Assembly: GCA_004151065.3 (NCBI GenBank)
Contig: NWUY0304114211.1
Coordinates: forward strand, 1-52,683
Direction of reading: 5' to 3'
Source of the DNA: Larix sibirica
Lineage: Eukaryota; Streptophyta; Pinopsida; Pinales; Pinaceae
DNA: 52,683 nucleotides
Below are positions 31,562 through 44,100 of the stretch, piece by piece. Numbering within the stretch: the stretch's first letter is position 1; each line of letters starts with the position of its first letter. The notes beneath the pieces are model-generated. The model did no database searches. It was not told the DNA's origin and saw only the letters and a list, made by a program, of their open reading frames with translations. The position numbers and the translations under genes are program-made.

Positions 31562-34030
31562 TGTTTGTTGGGAACGCTTTTCCGAGAGAGGCGGGCGTTA
31601 CCTACTACCACATATTACGGGAGAGGCGGTACAACTGATACATCTGCCAATACCATGCACCCTTCATTACCAGCGCACGACCCAATATGAAACAATCTAT
31701 TGTACCCATCGAGGAGGTCTAATCCGTCGTACCCATCTTCCGAGATAGGCGCACCGGCACTTCCCAAAGAGGCGATTCCAGTGTTAATGCATCGATGCTT
31801 ACCTTTCTTTCTACTTGAATCTATAGAGACCATTGTTATAGAGTTGACAGTGCCAAATGAAGACCTTGGATAGAGTCAGGACACCCCAATGGACATTCCT
31901 TCAGATGATGCTCTCCAGTGACGGGTTCTTTTATTTGCTTTATGCTTTCTTTTTTGCTGATAGATACACTAGACTATCTCAGGATACTTATAGTAATTAC
32001 AACTCATTTTGTATATTAATACTTTGTGTAAATCTTAGCCAAACCATCTGGACATCTGCTTTATACTAGGGAATGGTATTGCTTGCCACTTTTAGGGGCT
32101 TGTTTGGAGCTGTCTTAGGACATTTAGCCTCCTCAACCCCTACTGTCATGACCGTGGCTTTTTCAATTTTTTGAAGGTATTCTGAGATTACTTGATATCA
32201 GTGGTAATGGTATCCCATAGCAGCGTTTTATGACAGCAGTAATGGAAATAGTTTCACCAAAAGTAAGGCCGCTTTCAACAAGCATCATTTCCAGAAATAC
32301 ATGGCAGCTTTCAAAAAGTATCCCCAAAAGCTATTGTAACCACAGTTGACATTAAAAATAGAACATATTTGGAGCCCTAAATGTCTGTGCATTACTCGTG
32401 TGGCAGCGTTATTTAACCTTGTCAATTCTGATTAGGGCTCAGTGGTAACTTGTTCCAGAATGTGGAATAGTTGAGACAGCATTTGGAGAAAGGGCTGAAC
32501 CTATGATTCATCTCCTTAGCAGCTTTATATACCATCACTTAGCAACAATCCTGGACAGATATATTTGGAGAAGACTTAAGCACACTTCTTTGGAAGGGTA
32601 TTTCAGAGCTTGTAGCATCATCTCCTCAGCCCAGCGCAAGCCTAAAGGAATTTGGGATGTACAAAGCCTCAGACATTCATGACAGATTTGAAGTTATTTG
32701 TGAACAGATATACCTTGTAAAAAGATGTCTAGGGTTTCCTCAGGACTGAGGCACCTTACACCCGCGACTTGGAGTTTTGTTTGGGAGATCATATGACCAA
32801 TATACTATCCTGTAACAGCCCTGCTTTGATGGCGATTTCCTTCCAGAACTGTGACAAGGGTCATTTCATGATGGTTGGCAGCAGGTGATAGCACTGTTAA
32901 GAAGGCCGAGCCTGTATTCCTAAGGCAAACATCATTATTGAATAGGCAGCACACCTCTTTTATCTCCTTTGGAATAATGAACGGAAGATTTGTTGAGACC
33001 CTTTTCATATGAGGACACTTAATGAATGATTCGAATAAGGAGACGTTGAGCTAATTTTACACATTTTTATGTGAGTTGGTGCACCCATGAGGTAATGTTG
33101 AGGTGAGTGGGCCACCTTTTATTCATTTTAGTTATATTACTTGACACCTTTGGTAAGACAACGCTGGCCTTGAAGCAATTCAAATTACTATTCGTGAGCC
33201 CTTGACATAAGAACCATCATGATTGGGGATGACTTGTCTTTAAAGATATGATGTTTGTGTCACCATTGGGAAGAAGTGTTGGGAAAATAGATCCGTCGTA
33301 TATTAAGAGCCCACTGGGGCTTTCCCCCTAACACTATTGGGGCTTGCCTCACACTCCTAACACTATCGCTATTATAGCGCAACCCGAAGGGGAGGCCCTG
33401 CTACCGAAAATGAGGGCCTATCCGCTCCAGTGAAACCGGGACTTACTACTTTTAACCCGGCCCACAACAGGAAAGTCTTTTAATGACCCGGAAAAGTATA
33501 GGGATTTCCAAACTATATTGGGTTCTATTTTTAGAGCTATAAACGACTTTCCAAAGCCAGTCTTGACCCACCTAGGCCAGTCATGAGCTTGTATGTTAAA
33601 TCAATCGTCTTGCGCCATATGTACTGAAATTGTTCGGGAGACATGGTCCTCGTTCGTTCCAGGCGGGGTGAACCTATTTATCGTAGGGTAGGGGTAGGTA
33701 CTTCTAGTTAGGGCGCAGCGAGAATAATCTAGATCGCTGGGCATGTACAACTGGGTATCGTCAACAGGGAATCGGGACCTCATTCCTGGGACTGCTCGAA
33801 TCTGGGCTTACTGTGACCGGAGACTTCACTCTATCGGGACGTGATATAAGATAAAGTAAGAGAGCAAATTGATCTTATCTTGCACCTATTGGGACGTGAG
33901 CTGTTACCTCTTTCTTTTTTCTGGGTATGAGTGTCTATGTGGGGTCTAGGGTTGTAGTCGGAGTTAGGAGTTTGTAGGTAAAGGTTGGAGTTTGAAGCCA
34001 ACACATTCTATGTCTAGTTGGAGGTGGTGC
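31562..34030. other. No gene supported
   Basis: Contains several 60-90-codon frames on both strands (31470-31748, 31615-31833, 31857-32069, 32805-33008, 33601-33783) without recognisable motifs. TGTAACAGCC at 32811 resembles a plant LTR start, but no second LTR is present. No RNA gene is seen. Confidence 0.35.
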
Positions 34031-34036
34031 AGAAGG

Positions 34037-34212
34037 GACGCTACCCAAGGATAGACATTACCCAATGCATTCAATCTTACTCGGAACACATTCAAAGAGA
34101 CGCTACCCAAGGAGATTACACTTTTATTTGGTACATACTCCCAAGTAAAGATTGATGAGACAACATGTAAGACAGCATGGGCAAGAAAGGATAGTACCCA
34201 AGGACAATGACA
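34037..34212 (+). repeat. GACGCTACCCAAGGA short repeats
   Basis: GGGACGCTACCCAAGGATAG (34037), GAGACGCTACCCAAGGAGAT (34098) and AGGATAGTACCCAAGGACAA (34188) recur at 60-90-bp spacing. Related words (ATTACCCAATGCATTC) lie between. This is a small degenerate series. Confidence 0.65.
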
Positions 34213-34454
34213 AGGTCAAATCACCCAACAACCCCCTTATCTCTTCCCCTCTTGTGGTATCATGGTCTCCTCGTTGCTCACTCAAGCAACCATTTTTGTG
34301 GATAATAATCTTTATGCTTTTTCCTTTGCATACATGATGCATACATTATTTTACATATACATAAGCATTTATGGATAATATGCAATCACACCATAATACT
34401 AGCCTCCACCGGCTCACATACATTCACTAGTCGGGCCTTGGCCTTGAGCTCCGC

Positions 34455-34560
34455 ACTAGGAATTTGGCCTATGGGGTGGAAAATTCCCCAAATAAACCTG
34501 GCCTACGGGGTAGTAAATTCCTAGGGGTTTATATGCTCAAGGCTGCGGCCTACGTTGAGT
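34455..34560 (+). repeat. Degenerate direct repeat with GGCCTA-GGGGT core
   Basis: TTTGGCCTATGGGGTGGAAA followed by ATTCCCC (about 34471-34498) is repeated as CCTGGCCTACGGGGTAGTAA followed by ATTCCTA (about 34498-34525). A weaker CTGCGGCCTACGTTGAG follows at 34543. It lies immediately upstream of the copia-type frame. Confidence 0.6.
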
Positions 34561-34562
34561 GA

Positions 34563-34853
34563 GCAATTATTCCTGGCTTGCCTAAAAATATTATTGAAGT
34601 TTATTGCATGACAGACGTACAGTGTATAGTTTTCTTTGAAGGGCAACAGTGCACGATCAGTGGTTGTTGTCTAATAAGTCCGAGGATTTTGGCTATAGGG
34701 GTGCGGGATGATGGCCTCTTTTGGTTGCTTGCTGATCCTGTGGCACTTGTACATTCCAATGAAAGGCTGGATGAGCCTTCTAGTTTTGAGGAGACATATA
34801 CAGAGCATGTATAGCGGAATGCCATGGAGACAGGTTCAGAACCTATTTGATAA
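34563..34853 (+). pseudogene. Ty1/copia-type retrotransposon fragment, pre-integrase region
   Basis: The frame reads IIPGLPKNIIEV (from about 34566), the counterpart of the PGL-KNL-SV phrase found just before the gag-pre-integrase domain in plant copia polyproteins. It continues with CMTDVQCIVFFEGQQCTI and then ILAIGVRDDGLFWLLADPVA (in two parts), which fits the segment ending before the H-C zinc-binding integrase start. A TAG at 34812 ends the open part, followed in frame by TGA and TAA near 34848-34853. The integrase HHCC motif, catalytic core and RT are absent. The same frame then runs open from 34854 to 35031 without recognisable motifs. Confidence 0.65.
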
Positions 34854-35510
34854 TCGGGGGTTTATTCCATGCTTGCTGCTGATGGAAGTATTGTTGAGTA
34901 CGGGGACAGTGTTGTTGGATTCTCTCAGGGAGAGGGAGGAGTTGACCCGGAAGTTACTCTTGCTTCAGTATTTTATCAGATAGAGGGAGTTGCTCGTGTT
35001 GAGTGTGTTGCTTCAGTTGCCAGAGGTTTTTAGGTGCATGAAAGTAATTATCATGATCACAGGTTGTTGATAGCCCTGGTGGGTTGTGACATATACCACG
35101 AGCATAGTAAGGGACGTGATGTTCCCTCTCCTCAGACAAGTTATCCTACAACTAATCACAAAGACCTAGATGCCAACCCTTGCCCTAGTTCAGACAAGTT
35201 CAGACAAGTGGTGAAAGTCTCATAAGTGCAACATTCACAAATCCGATGAATGTCGTGTCCTCTGATGGAAGAACTCTTATTCTCAACAAGGCCCGGGATC
35301 TCCCCCGGTCCAAGTTAGTACCTCTCAACAACGCACTTCTCCTAAACAAGATTTGACATATCTACGAAAAACTTATTTAATACAAGATATCCTCCCTCAA
35401 CGTACCAACATCACACCTTCTCCCCAACCCGAGTGTACACCGGAAGCCTTTGATGCACTCCCTCTAGTACAAGCATGGGAGACAATGGCACCACCACTAC
35501 CAAAAGAAAA
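34854..35510. other. Downstream of copia fragment, unassigned
   Basis: One plus-strand frame is open from 34854 to 35031 (Gly/Val/Glu-rich) and again to about 35223 after a TAG. I recognise nothing in it. Alternative frames at 34708-34983 and 35034-35225 overlap. It may be continuation or scrambled remains of the same retroelement. Confidence 0.3.
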
Positions 35511-35511
35511 G

Positions 35512-36150
35512 GAAGTTTAGGCATAGGAATGCTTAAACCAGGCAGACTAATGCCAGAAACGCCAAGTATAATGGGTTAAGCAGTAACGACAGGATTTGCA
35601 GCAGGCAATGGCATAGAAACCTGAGGACCAACAAGAGCAGGCGGGGCACCACTAATCGATGGGCCAGCAGAAAGAAATGGTTGATCCCAATGGGCAAGGT
35701 AGGTCTAGTGGTTTGGCTTCCGCCATTATATGGTCCTGCTGAACTTTTCATTCTATAAAATTCGGCTAGCAATGGGAAATAGCCTCCAAGTGGGAATCCA
35801 CTGACTTGAAGCAAAACTGGATCTTAAAGGTTTGTCAAAGGTGGATTATAGCTTGGGAGAGGTCTCTTGTAAATAACTTCGATCCTTGGGACCATACTCT
35901 TCAATAGTAGGATAAGATGGAACTTATTCTATGGGAATTGAAGGATTATTGAGTTTGTACCCAAAATCCTCAAAAGATGGACCTTCAGGAACAGAGGGGC
36001 TTTCAACAGTTTATAATGTTTAAGGGTCTAATGGGTTGTTCAAAGCATTAAGACGTGTGTTTATATGCCTACACAAAGGAGGAGGCCCGGTGAACTGAGG
36101 TGGATCACCTCACTACCGCCGAGAATGGTGGGGAGATGAGTCATCCACGG
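35512..36150 (-). pseudogene. Pro/Gly/Ser-rich broken frame, family unknown
   Basis: Read from 36150 leftwards, one frame gives GDPPQFTGPPPL, INTRLNALNNPLDP, PSFEDFGYKLNNPSIP (about 35985-35940) and PSYPTIEEYGPKDRSYLQE, interrupted by several stops. Then, with likely frame changes, come GYFPLLAEFYRMKSSAGPYNG and, near 35690-35530, SISGAPPALVGPQVSMPLP. Composition is unlike random A+T-rich DNA, with runs of Pro, Ser and Tyr in plausible codons. No catalytic or zinc-binding motif is visible. A retroelement gag or coat-like region is one possibility given its neighbours. The open frame at 35533-35814 is a mixture of these. Confidence 0.35.
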
Positions 36151-37080
36151 TAATAGTTAAGTATTTACACCCATAATAAAATAAAAGACCCAACAAGATG
36201 ACTCCCTAAGGCAATTGAAACAAAGACCACCAAGCACTCAAATTCATAAAAGAACAAAAGGATACCTAAGAGGAAACAACAAGAAAACTTTCAGGTAGGG
36301 GCCTTCCGAAGGCTAGCCTGGGATGATGAGGGCCCAGGATTAATCAGGGAAGGTATCAGAAGCAGTTATGCATTAATCTCTTGCAACAACCCTCCCGAGG
36401 TCCAAACACTCTCAAAGATTCAATGCCCCCCAAGGGAACCGGTACGGATGTATATACGTCTGCCTCAGGTACCGAGAGTACTTCCCACTCCCAGTCACCT
36501 ATGTAGGAACCTATATAGTTACCACTTCATGCTTGGTAGGTGGGAGGAACAGTTGTAGGAAAGGGCTTTTGCAAATGAGAAGGGAACGTAGGACTAATTC
36601 CTAGACCCGAAGCTTCTTAGAAAAAGTGGTTTCACCTTGAGCTTGCTACTTGAACCAAGAGAACTCCCAAACGTGCATAACCCTACTGGAACAGAGTGTT
36701 AGGGGACAATCTAATCACTCCGTCCATCTTTTCCTACCGCTTTATGCCTGTGTTAGAGGTGTTTTCCTAGCTAACTTCATGTTACTGATGGATTTAATCA
36801 CTCTTTAATAAACTCTAGGTTTCCATGTAAGTGGCCTTGGATAAATTCACTCTCCAATCCTACACCAAGGCCTTAATCCTAAACTAGAAAGTGAGCTTTT
36901 CTTTTTCAAATAATATAGTTAATTTTCAATTAAATGTTGCCACTGTGAATATCAATTTTGACAGAGGAGGGTTAAAGGTCATCCGCTTAATCGACTGCTT
37001 AATCTGGACCTGTAACTACTATGCCTTATATATGGAAGATATTAAACTAGGGACTATGGAACCGTAGCGTAAGCCCCTGC
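36151..37080. other. No gene recognised
   Basis: No open frame above 60 codons, no RNA gene and no striking repeat. Just upstream of the Pro-rich frame (minus strand, 36150-36220) one reading is hydrophobic (GVILLGLLFYYG), but it is too short to assign. Confidence 0.35.
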
Positions 37081-37560
37081 CTTTACTGTCCTTGTCCTAG
37101 CTTATGCCTTTGCTGCTATTACTGATGCTGGTAGTGGATAAGGTATATAAGCCACCACTGTATCTTTAGTATATGGACGGAACATTGGACTCTTACTCCC
37201 TATCACGATCTATCACGATCTCGCTCTCTACCAGGATCTTTCTATCTATAGTATGAATATTATATGGAGGGGTATTTCTCTCTAGCATCAGTAACTATCT
37301 CTAGCATCAGTAACTGGGTCTAGATATTGTACTGGAACTAGGATGGGTGCATCAGATAATGAAGCAAATGCGCATTTCTACAACTAATAATATATTGCTC
37401 AGGGCTGCTGTTGAGTCAACCACTTAATCTATTGCTTCATCTACTGAGTCAACTAGTGAGGATGAAACTACTGCTGCTATTGGTGCTGTTTCTGCTGCTT
37501 ACGGGTCTAAATATGGCTTACGAAGGTATGGATATGGGTATAGATCTGGGACGGGTGAAT
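37080..37560 (+). repeat. GCTGCT / GGTATGGATATGGGTATAG triplet-type patch
   Basis: Words such as CTTTGCTGCTATTACTGATG, ACTGCTGCTATTGGTGCTG, TCTGCTGCTTACGGGTC and GGTATGGATATGGGTATAG give Ala/Gly/Tyr/Ser/Arg readings (IGAVSAAYGSKYG then RYGYGYRSGTGES, about 37475-37555). The style matches 2.4-3.8 kb. It includes the 19-bp tandem at 37278 and a doubled CTATCACGAT at about 37200. Confidence 0.5.
37278..37316 (+). repeat. 19-bp tandem duplication
   Basis: CTCTAGCATCAGTAACTAT at 37280 is followed directly by CTCTAGCATCAGTAACTGG at 37299. Upstream at 37201-37219, TATCACGATC is also doubled (period 10). Confidence 0.9.
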
Positions 37561-39820
37561 CTGGACCTTTAACCGTGCGAAAGAATGCCCTACTATCTAT
37601 ATAAGGATGTAACTGAGCAAAGAATAAACTCCACTTTTCGTGCCCCAACGCATTATGCTTACGACCCAATCAAAACTAGTTGTTACTATAAAAAAATGTG
37701 GAATGAAATAAAATTCTATTTTCTCTTGTTGTGTACCATCAATGGACTTATTCTATTTGGCTAAGCCTGGTCCAACTAGTTTCAATTAGCTATTGAGTAG
37801 CGAGTACCAGCATCTATTTCTTCTTGGAGTCGACTGCGTTAACTCTTGTCTTGGGATCTCGACTCTAGGATCGCCGCCTCTTTGGGAATATGGCTTGGGT
37901 ACTATGCCAAGGGACTACGAGAAGGGGTAGTACTTCTTAATGGGGACTAAAGACTGGCTATTGGAATAATGCCCTATAAGTTATAACAGATGCGAGTATC
38001 ATATGTATATCGATAAATTAGACTAAGTTTGTATATCTAAAATAAGTTCCAAGCGAACTTTGTGTCTGGAGCTATAAGTATTTCTTACTCCACATGCTCT
38101 ATGGGATTGTTGGAACCTATGCTTATTACATTTCCATTAATAATTAATCCTGGTATAGAGACTAACTACCTATTGCCTATGTTTTTCTGCTAGCACAATG
38201 ATCGGTATAAGGTATCCTGTACAAGCTCTATTAATTTAGTATGTATATTATATGGGTGGCATCAAAATCGAGACGGGTCTAAAGATCGAAGATCCCAGGC
38301 AGGCAGGTATCGAGATCAAAGAGAGTAGGCAGGGAACTTATAGGCTTAGGCGGATTAGGGATAACCCATTATATGGCCATTTTAACGCGCTGTAGCCACA
38401 CTTTTCACCCAATAAGGTCAGATCCACTTTGAGTAGTTACTGGTCCCACATGGAAAACATATTATTGCAGAAACCCTTTTGGTATATCGCAAGTCAGGCC
38501 TGGCAAGGAAGAAAGATCAGATCAGGGAAGGCAAGGCTCTCTTTATTGCCGAAATAGGAATTCATCGAGTTGGCTTCTGTTACCAACCGAAATTCTTGGA
38601 GCACCAGTCATGAAACACTTTCACTTTACTTTCCCTTATCAACCGGGTACCACTTAGAAATGGGGTACCGCTATAAACTATACCACTGAGGAAACCTGCT
38701 GAAACAAGTCTGGAATTTGAACCAAACCTTGTACCTTATAACCCTAGGACGATGGGAAGATAGATAGTGTGCTCCTATTAACTTAACCCAGGCCTTTGTA
38801 CGGGAAACACTATTAGCTACCACCTTTGTTACACTCTAAATAAAGCAGATCCGAAGGTTGTTTAAGTCCCTTTTTGTGTTTATTGCTGCTGCGGAATCAG
38901 TAGTCCTGTGGCGTGGAAGATGTGGAACTTCCTTTATGTATTTTGTTAATGTTATTTATGTGTTATTTACGGCATAGAATATGGTTTTGTTTAATAAGAA
39001 GTTGGCTGTAGGGCCGAAAGAGCCAACACTTTGCACCATCCAGGAATAACGATCAGGCATCTTCCCTCCATTGGTCGGGTGGCAGCAACGGCTCGGGAGA
39101 AGGGTCGTTGGTTTAACCTGCGGTTATAGGATTTCAGAGCGGTAAATGGGATGGAGGCCTACGTTCTATTTGTTGTCTTCAGATCTAGTTTCCTTAGTTG
39201 GATAATAGGGTATTTATTGAAGATATACATATTCCAAAGGTACTATGCAAGTTGTAGAAGTCTTTATGCTGTGGAAGTTAAGAATCTCTCACATATCTAC
39301 CTTATATTGTCTCTATTTTTTATGAGGGTATATGCATACTTTGGGGACCTATTTACAAGACTATACTGGTATATTTATTTTCTATTCACACATGGACTGG
39401 TATTGGATGATGGTCTATGAAATCTGAGAGAGGGGAAGACTTTGTGGTGGACAATATCGATGGGGATACACTCGCGTGTTGCTAAGCGAATTGTAAACAG
39501 TTACAACATCCCCATTGTAGTCTCCTTTGTTGAGGCAGGTTGTATCTCCTGCAACATATTTTCATACTTGCTGCAGCTCTATTATGGATTAGTTGTGGAA
39601 GCCATGTCCCAGCTATTTGAAAATGGGCAACGAAGGAAGGCGCAATCTCAGCTCATCAAGGTGATTTAATCTCGCCTCATCACACGGTCGGAAAAGTTTC
39701 TATATTGCAGTGGAACAGCTCTGCTCTATGTGAAGCCCTTCTATCCGATCCAATGCTCCAGGTAAGTTTGGGGCATTCCTGGGTAAGTGAGGAGGCAGTA
39801 TCTAGAAGTTGGTGCAGATG
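37561..39820. other. No gene supported
   Basis: Includes an 89-codon frame with a true ATG (39151-39420) rich in Tyr, Leu and Phe, and a 75-codon frame (39442-39669). The first would be mostly hydrophobic but lacks a recognisable family or charge pattern. No RNA gene or tandem repeat is seen. Confidence 0.35.
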
Positions 39821-39824
39821 GATA

Positions 39825-40322
39825 GAAATTATTCGGCAAATACGGAATTTTAGTACTTGTAGAGGATTGTCAGCCGGCTCATGCTATTAGAAAAAAACTT
39901 GGTAAATACGGAAAATGTAAGCATAAGGTCCACATGTGCTCTACCCTCTTACTATACCTCCACCTATACCCTATAGCTCCATGACCCTTCACTTCGACCC
40001 TATAGTCCCTAGAACCTCCTTGACCTCTACACCTCACATAATAGACCACTCACATACCACAGGTGGCCGCCCAACATAGTAGTCGACAGATATACAGGGA
40101 AAGGGCCACCCTACAAGCCAGTCATAGCTGCCAGACATAACAGGGATATCGCCACCCTGCATAGCCAGTGAAGCATTCTAGGAAAAAACTCGGCAAGTAC
40201 GGAAAACAAGGATACCCTGCGCGGCATTCAAAACCCGTATGCCTATGATGGTAAGCTTCTCTGTCTCAGGTGTTAGGAAAAAACTCGGCAAATACGGAAA
40301 TTAGCTTGCCAAATATGGAATG
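39825..40322 (+). repeat. CGGCAAATACGGAA repeats with TTAGGAAAAAACT leader
   Basis: TTCGGCAAATACGGAATTTT (39833), TTAGAAAAAAACTTGGTAAA then TACGGAAAA (39887), CTAGGAAAAAACTCGGCAAG then TACGGAAAA (40180), TTAGGAAAAAACTCGGCAAA then TACGGAAA (40271) and TTGCCAAATATGGAAT (40306) are related units spread over 0.5 kb. Between them, 39.95-40.17 kb has its own GCCACCCTRCA-type words (40105, 40153). Confidence 0.75.
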
Positions 40323-41100
40323 CGAAGGAAGCCATAACCTGGGGCTTAACGTGCTATACAAATAGAATTTAGAAACCCAAATAGACAGGCAAGGTTATTT
40401 GCTTGCTCGACTAACGGTAGGAGGGTGAAGACCTTATTACTACCCAATTTCCATCTCGATACGTCCGATAGGTCTTGCCCTTCATAGGGCAAGGACGCCT
40501 TGCCACTCGTGAATTCCCCATTTTGAAAGGACGAGGGTGATAACAGGGTCATGATTGCTTGATCGAAACCCGGTAATTTTTCCCATTTTCCAATATCCCT
40601 TAATAGATCCTGTCAAAATTTGATCAATTCTTATTTTCCCGGGAATTTTCGTCATTTGCTAATTTCCCCTTTTCTTTTACCTCTTCTTGGACTTTACGTG
40701 GACTAATGGCTATGTTGGAATCTACAACCTAGTCAGGTGACTTCCTAACATGACCAAACCCTGTTGCAACTAAACTTACAGCGACTCAAACTGCTGCAAC
40801 TTAACCTACTGACCTGACTGTACTACCAAGACTATACTATAAATTTTTAAGCAACTGACTCCGCTGTTGTGACCATGTGTACTGTTCGACCAACCCACTT
40901 GAGGTAATGTATTTCCTCCCCCTTCCCTCAATTAATAGCATAAATAACGTCATTCTTTTTCCTTCTGTTCCCTTATGCTTACTGTCCCTTCTGTAAACTA
41001 AACAAAGGAATTCCACGCAATTAATTAATGCACTTATTTATAAATGCTATAACCTTGCGCATTAATAACGCTTCCTAGCCCGGCCTAATGGATCTGGATA
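40323..41100. other. No gene recognised
   Basis: Contains a 68-codon minus-strand frame (40346-40552) without recognisable features and a short patch of GCAACTAAAC / GCAACTTAACC words near 40762-40807. Confidence 0.4.
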
Positions 41101-44100
41101 TTGTGTTATTGGATAGGTTCCTATCAATCATAGATCAGTAATCAAAGCTTAGCTTAGTTATCCTTATTACGAACCGTATATGTTAAATACAGGGAAATAA
41201 AAGCTCATGTTCTATCATCATACTTACACTCGTAATATCAGAGAAGCTAAACCATTACAGCTTAAGATCATAGGTATTTGTCTAATCAATCATGTAGTTA
41301 TTACTTATAGTTTAATATCTCTACTATACCCATTGATTTGATCGATTACTAGTATGAATACATATAAGTCGTGTCCTGTACTTTACCCTTACTATAATAT
41401 GTTAAACTCTATTAAACAGGTAAAGCTCTAATCAATATGACTGATTTACCATAAGTAAGCCTTGCATTATGGTTATTTTTACTCTATACATATGGATTTA
41501 CTCATACTGTTTAGTACTATCATGAAGGTGTTATACTGGTATCATGTTGAGATCTGTAACCAATCATGTTATCATATTAAATATAAATGAGATACTTAAT
41601 ATGTTATGAGCTTCATGAAGATTAGCGATATAAGGCATGTATAGTGGAAAAGCTAAGTACAAGCTAGAACCATTGATTTTGTGGACACTGCTAATTATTG
41701 TTTCATCCGTATAAGTACAGAGATTACAGTAATCAGCTATGTTTTAAACTATATTGTAAAGTAAGTAGAATCTAATAGAATACACACCTCTTTTCACTAA
41801 GTTAGTATCATAGCTAACACAACCTTTATGGATAGAATCATAGGTAATGAAATATGAGTAACCCATTTATTTATAGCTAATACGTTATGTGTTACAGTAA
41901 GACGAGCTTAGTCATAGCTATCATGGGAATACAAGTTACATGGGCTGTTCAAGCTCTTAGTTAAAGCTAATCGTAATAGCTTACAACAACTCTATGAAGC
42001 AGTATTTATCAAGCTCTTTCATTACTAATACTTACACGGGTACTATAATATGCATAATCCGTATGTGTTTATTATGGATATAACGTGTAGAGCTTATAAC
42101 TCATATAACGGAAAACCTTATACTAGTAGTAGTGCTTAGTTAATACGAGTGTTTAAGCTAATGTATTATGCGTAATCAATGATGTGTACATTAAACAAGC
42201 TTGTAACCTTATTATAACAGTGATAGTATAGATTATGGAACTGCTTATCCAACATAGAGAGTATTACACCTTAGCAGCTTGAGTACTAACCTCATCGTAA
42301 TCATTGAATATGAGTTACATTGGTGTAATCAATAGAGCTAGTACTAAAGGTTAGAGTGTACTTACTTTACCTAATTAACTCACATAGCTTGTACACATCG
42401 TAATAGTGTAATCAACATGCCCATATAAGCTGTAAGCATAACGAACTCCATTACTTAGGCTAAGCTTGAGCCTTATGGAACCAAGATGCCCATACATGTT
42501 CAGCTTACTGGTATCGTGTTCATAGCCTTTTTGTTTTTACTAATAATACAGGTATAAATATTATGTAAACACTATGACCTGTTCATACTAGTAATCAGCT
42601 TAAAGCTTTAATACCATGCTTTCTTTTTCTCTATGGATTCGAACCAATTAGACACGCATAACTTATGAGCTTGTTATGTGCTTACTATATTATGCAAATA
42701 CTGTAGGTATATAATACTCATATTCCATGATGAAGCTGGATAAACGTAACACTGTTTCCAATACAGGTGAATTACAGATCCTATTTGGAGTAGTAAGCTG
42801 GTTTCCATTGCTTGTAATACTCATATAATGGTTGTTGTATTCCCATTTATTATGCTCTAAGCAGTGATAACATGATGGTTACTTCCTATTTATTACTCTT
42901 TACAGGTTCATGTTAATTACGATAGATACGTTATTCTGATCGATTAGGTAGATTACGGGAACATAGATTGTTATAAGCTGATACACTATCTCATATCATG
43001 TAAGCTAACTAGTAACCTATTACCATTGATTCCTTATTATGGAGATACTGATACACAAATCATGATTAGATTAGTAACATGCAAGTATTGTGGTTCATAA
43101 CATAGGGGAACACTTATAAAGATGGTTAGAGTAATTACGTGCTTACTCATAGTAATATCCCTTATTACTGTAATCATACTAGTTTCTATAACTTTGAAAA
43201 TGGTGTTATCAATCATAACTAGTAAGCTGTTATTATTATGGGAATACCTATGTGTTTAAAGCTGATGATACTTTACTAAACATGTAGTATCTTATAAGCT
43301 TAGACTCCTTTTAATCTGAGCTCATTGACTAGTATATCAAGCTTAATAATAGCCCTTGTGTTATAAGGTCATGTTACTTGTGTTCATATTACAGCTTATA
43401 TATTAGGGGAATACTGGTCATTACTAATGATTCCATTTCAAAAGGCGATACCAGTGATATGTACTCGTACTGATTGAATACCATACCTATGTGTGATCTG
43501 CTGCCATTCTAGTATCCACGCCATATGCTTCCCTGTAATCACTTATGTTCTAGGTTTATTCAGGAATAAAGTCCTGGAACTTGGTCAAATTGGCATTATA
43601 GCTATAATAACTAGTACTAATCCCATGTATTATCTATAATGAATGGGTACTAGTAAGATTAAGAGCTTATACGAGTTTAACCTTTATTATCCGTATCTGT
43701 AACTATAGTATAGCGTAGATACCTTAACTTGATCTGTGATATGACGTGATTAGCTTACCTATGTCGTATGGTATAAGCATGTATGTTGTTTCCATAATCT
43801 ATAACTTAGGGAACATACTCTATCCTGTTTTATTACTAAGAGCTCTATACAGCTTAGTTTATACATTAGGTATTACCATAGTGTTAACTATGTCTTATCC
43901 ATCAACCTTAATGAAAGTACCAGATAGAGGTTGGTGAATGAGCATAGCGAATACAGGCAAACGAGAAGTCTGGATACTTCATGGGTTGAGCTTATACATT
44001 ATAGAAATAAGGGATATCACTTATACGTAGCTTATGAGGTATATGACCAGCTCTTTATCATACCAATATCTTAGGTAAATAAGGCTAACCCTCTCCATTA

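Noticed and set aside
32811-32825. TGTAACAGCC as a possible LTR start
   Set aside because: Single occurrence without a partner LTR or coding domains next to it.
35230-36770. Long plus-strand frame that would be open if every stop were Gln or Arg
   Set aside because: All three stop codons become Gln or Arg by T-to-C, so any frame opens under that rule. Stop density here is about the chance level. The minus-strand reading is more protein-like.
39151-39420. 89-codon hydrophobic frame with true ATG
   Set aside because: Tyr/Leu/Phe-rich composition fits A+T-rich DNA. No family features or neighbouring gene context.
42630-42660. TTCGAACC, resembling a tRNA T-loop
   Set aside because: The flanking bases do not form a five-pair T-stem and no anticodon or D arm is present at the right distance.
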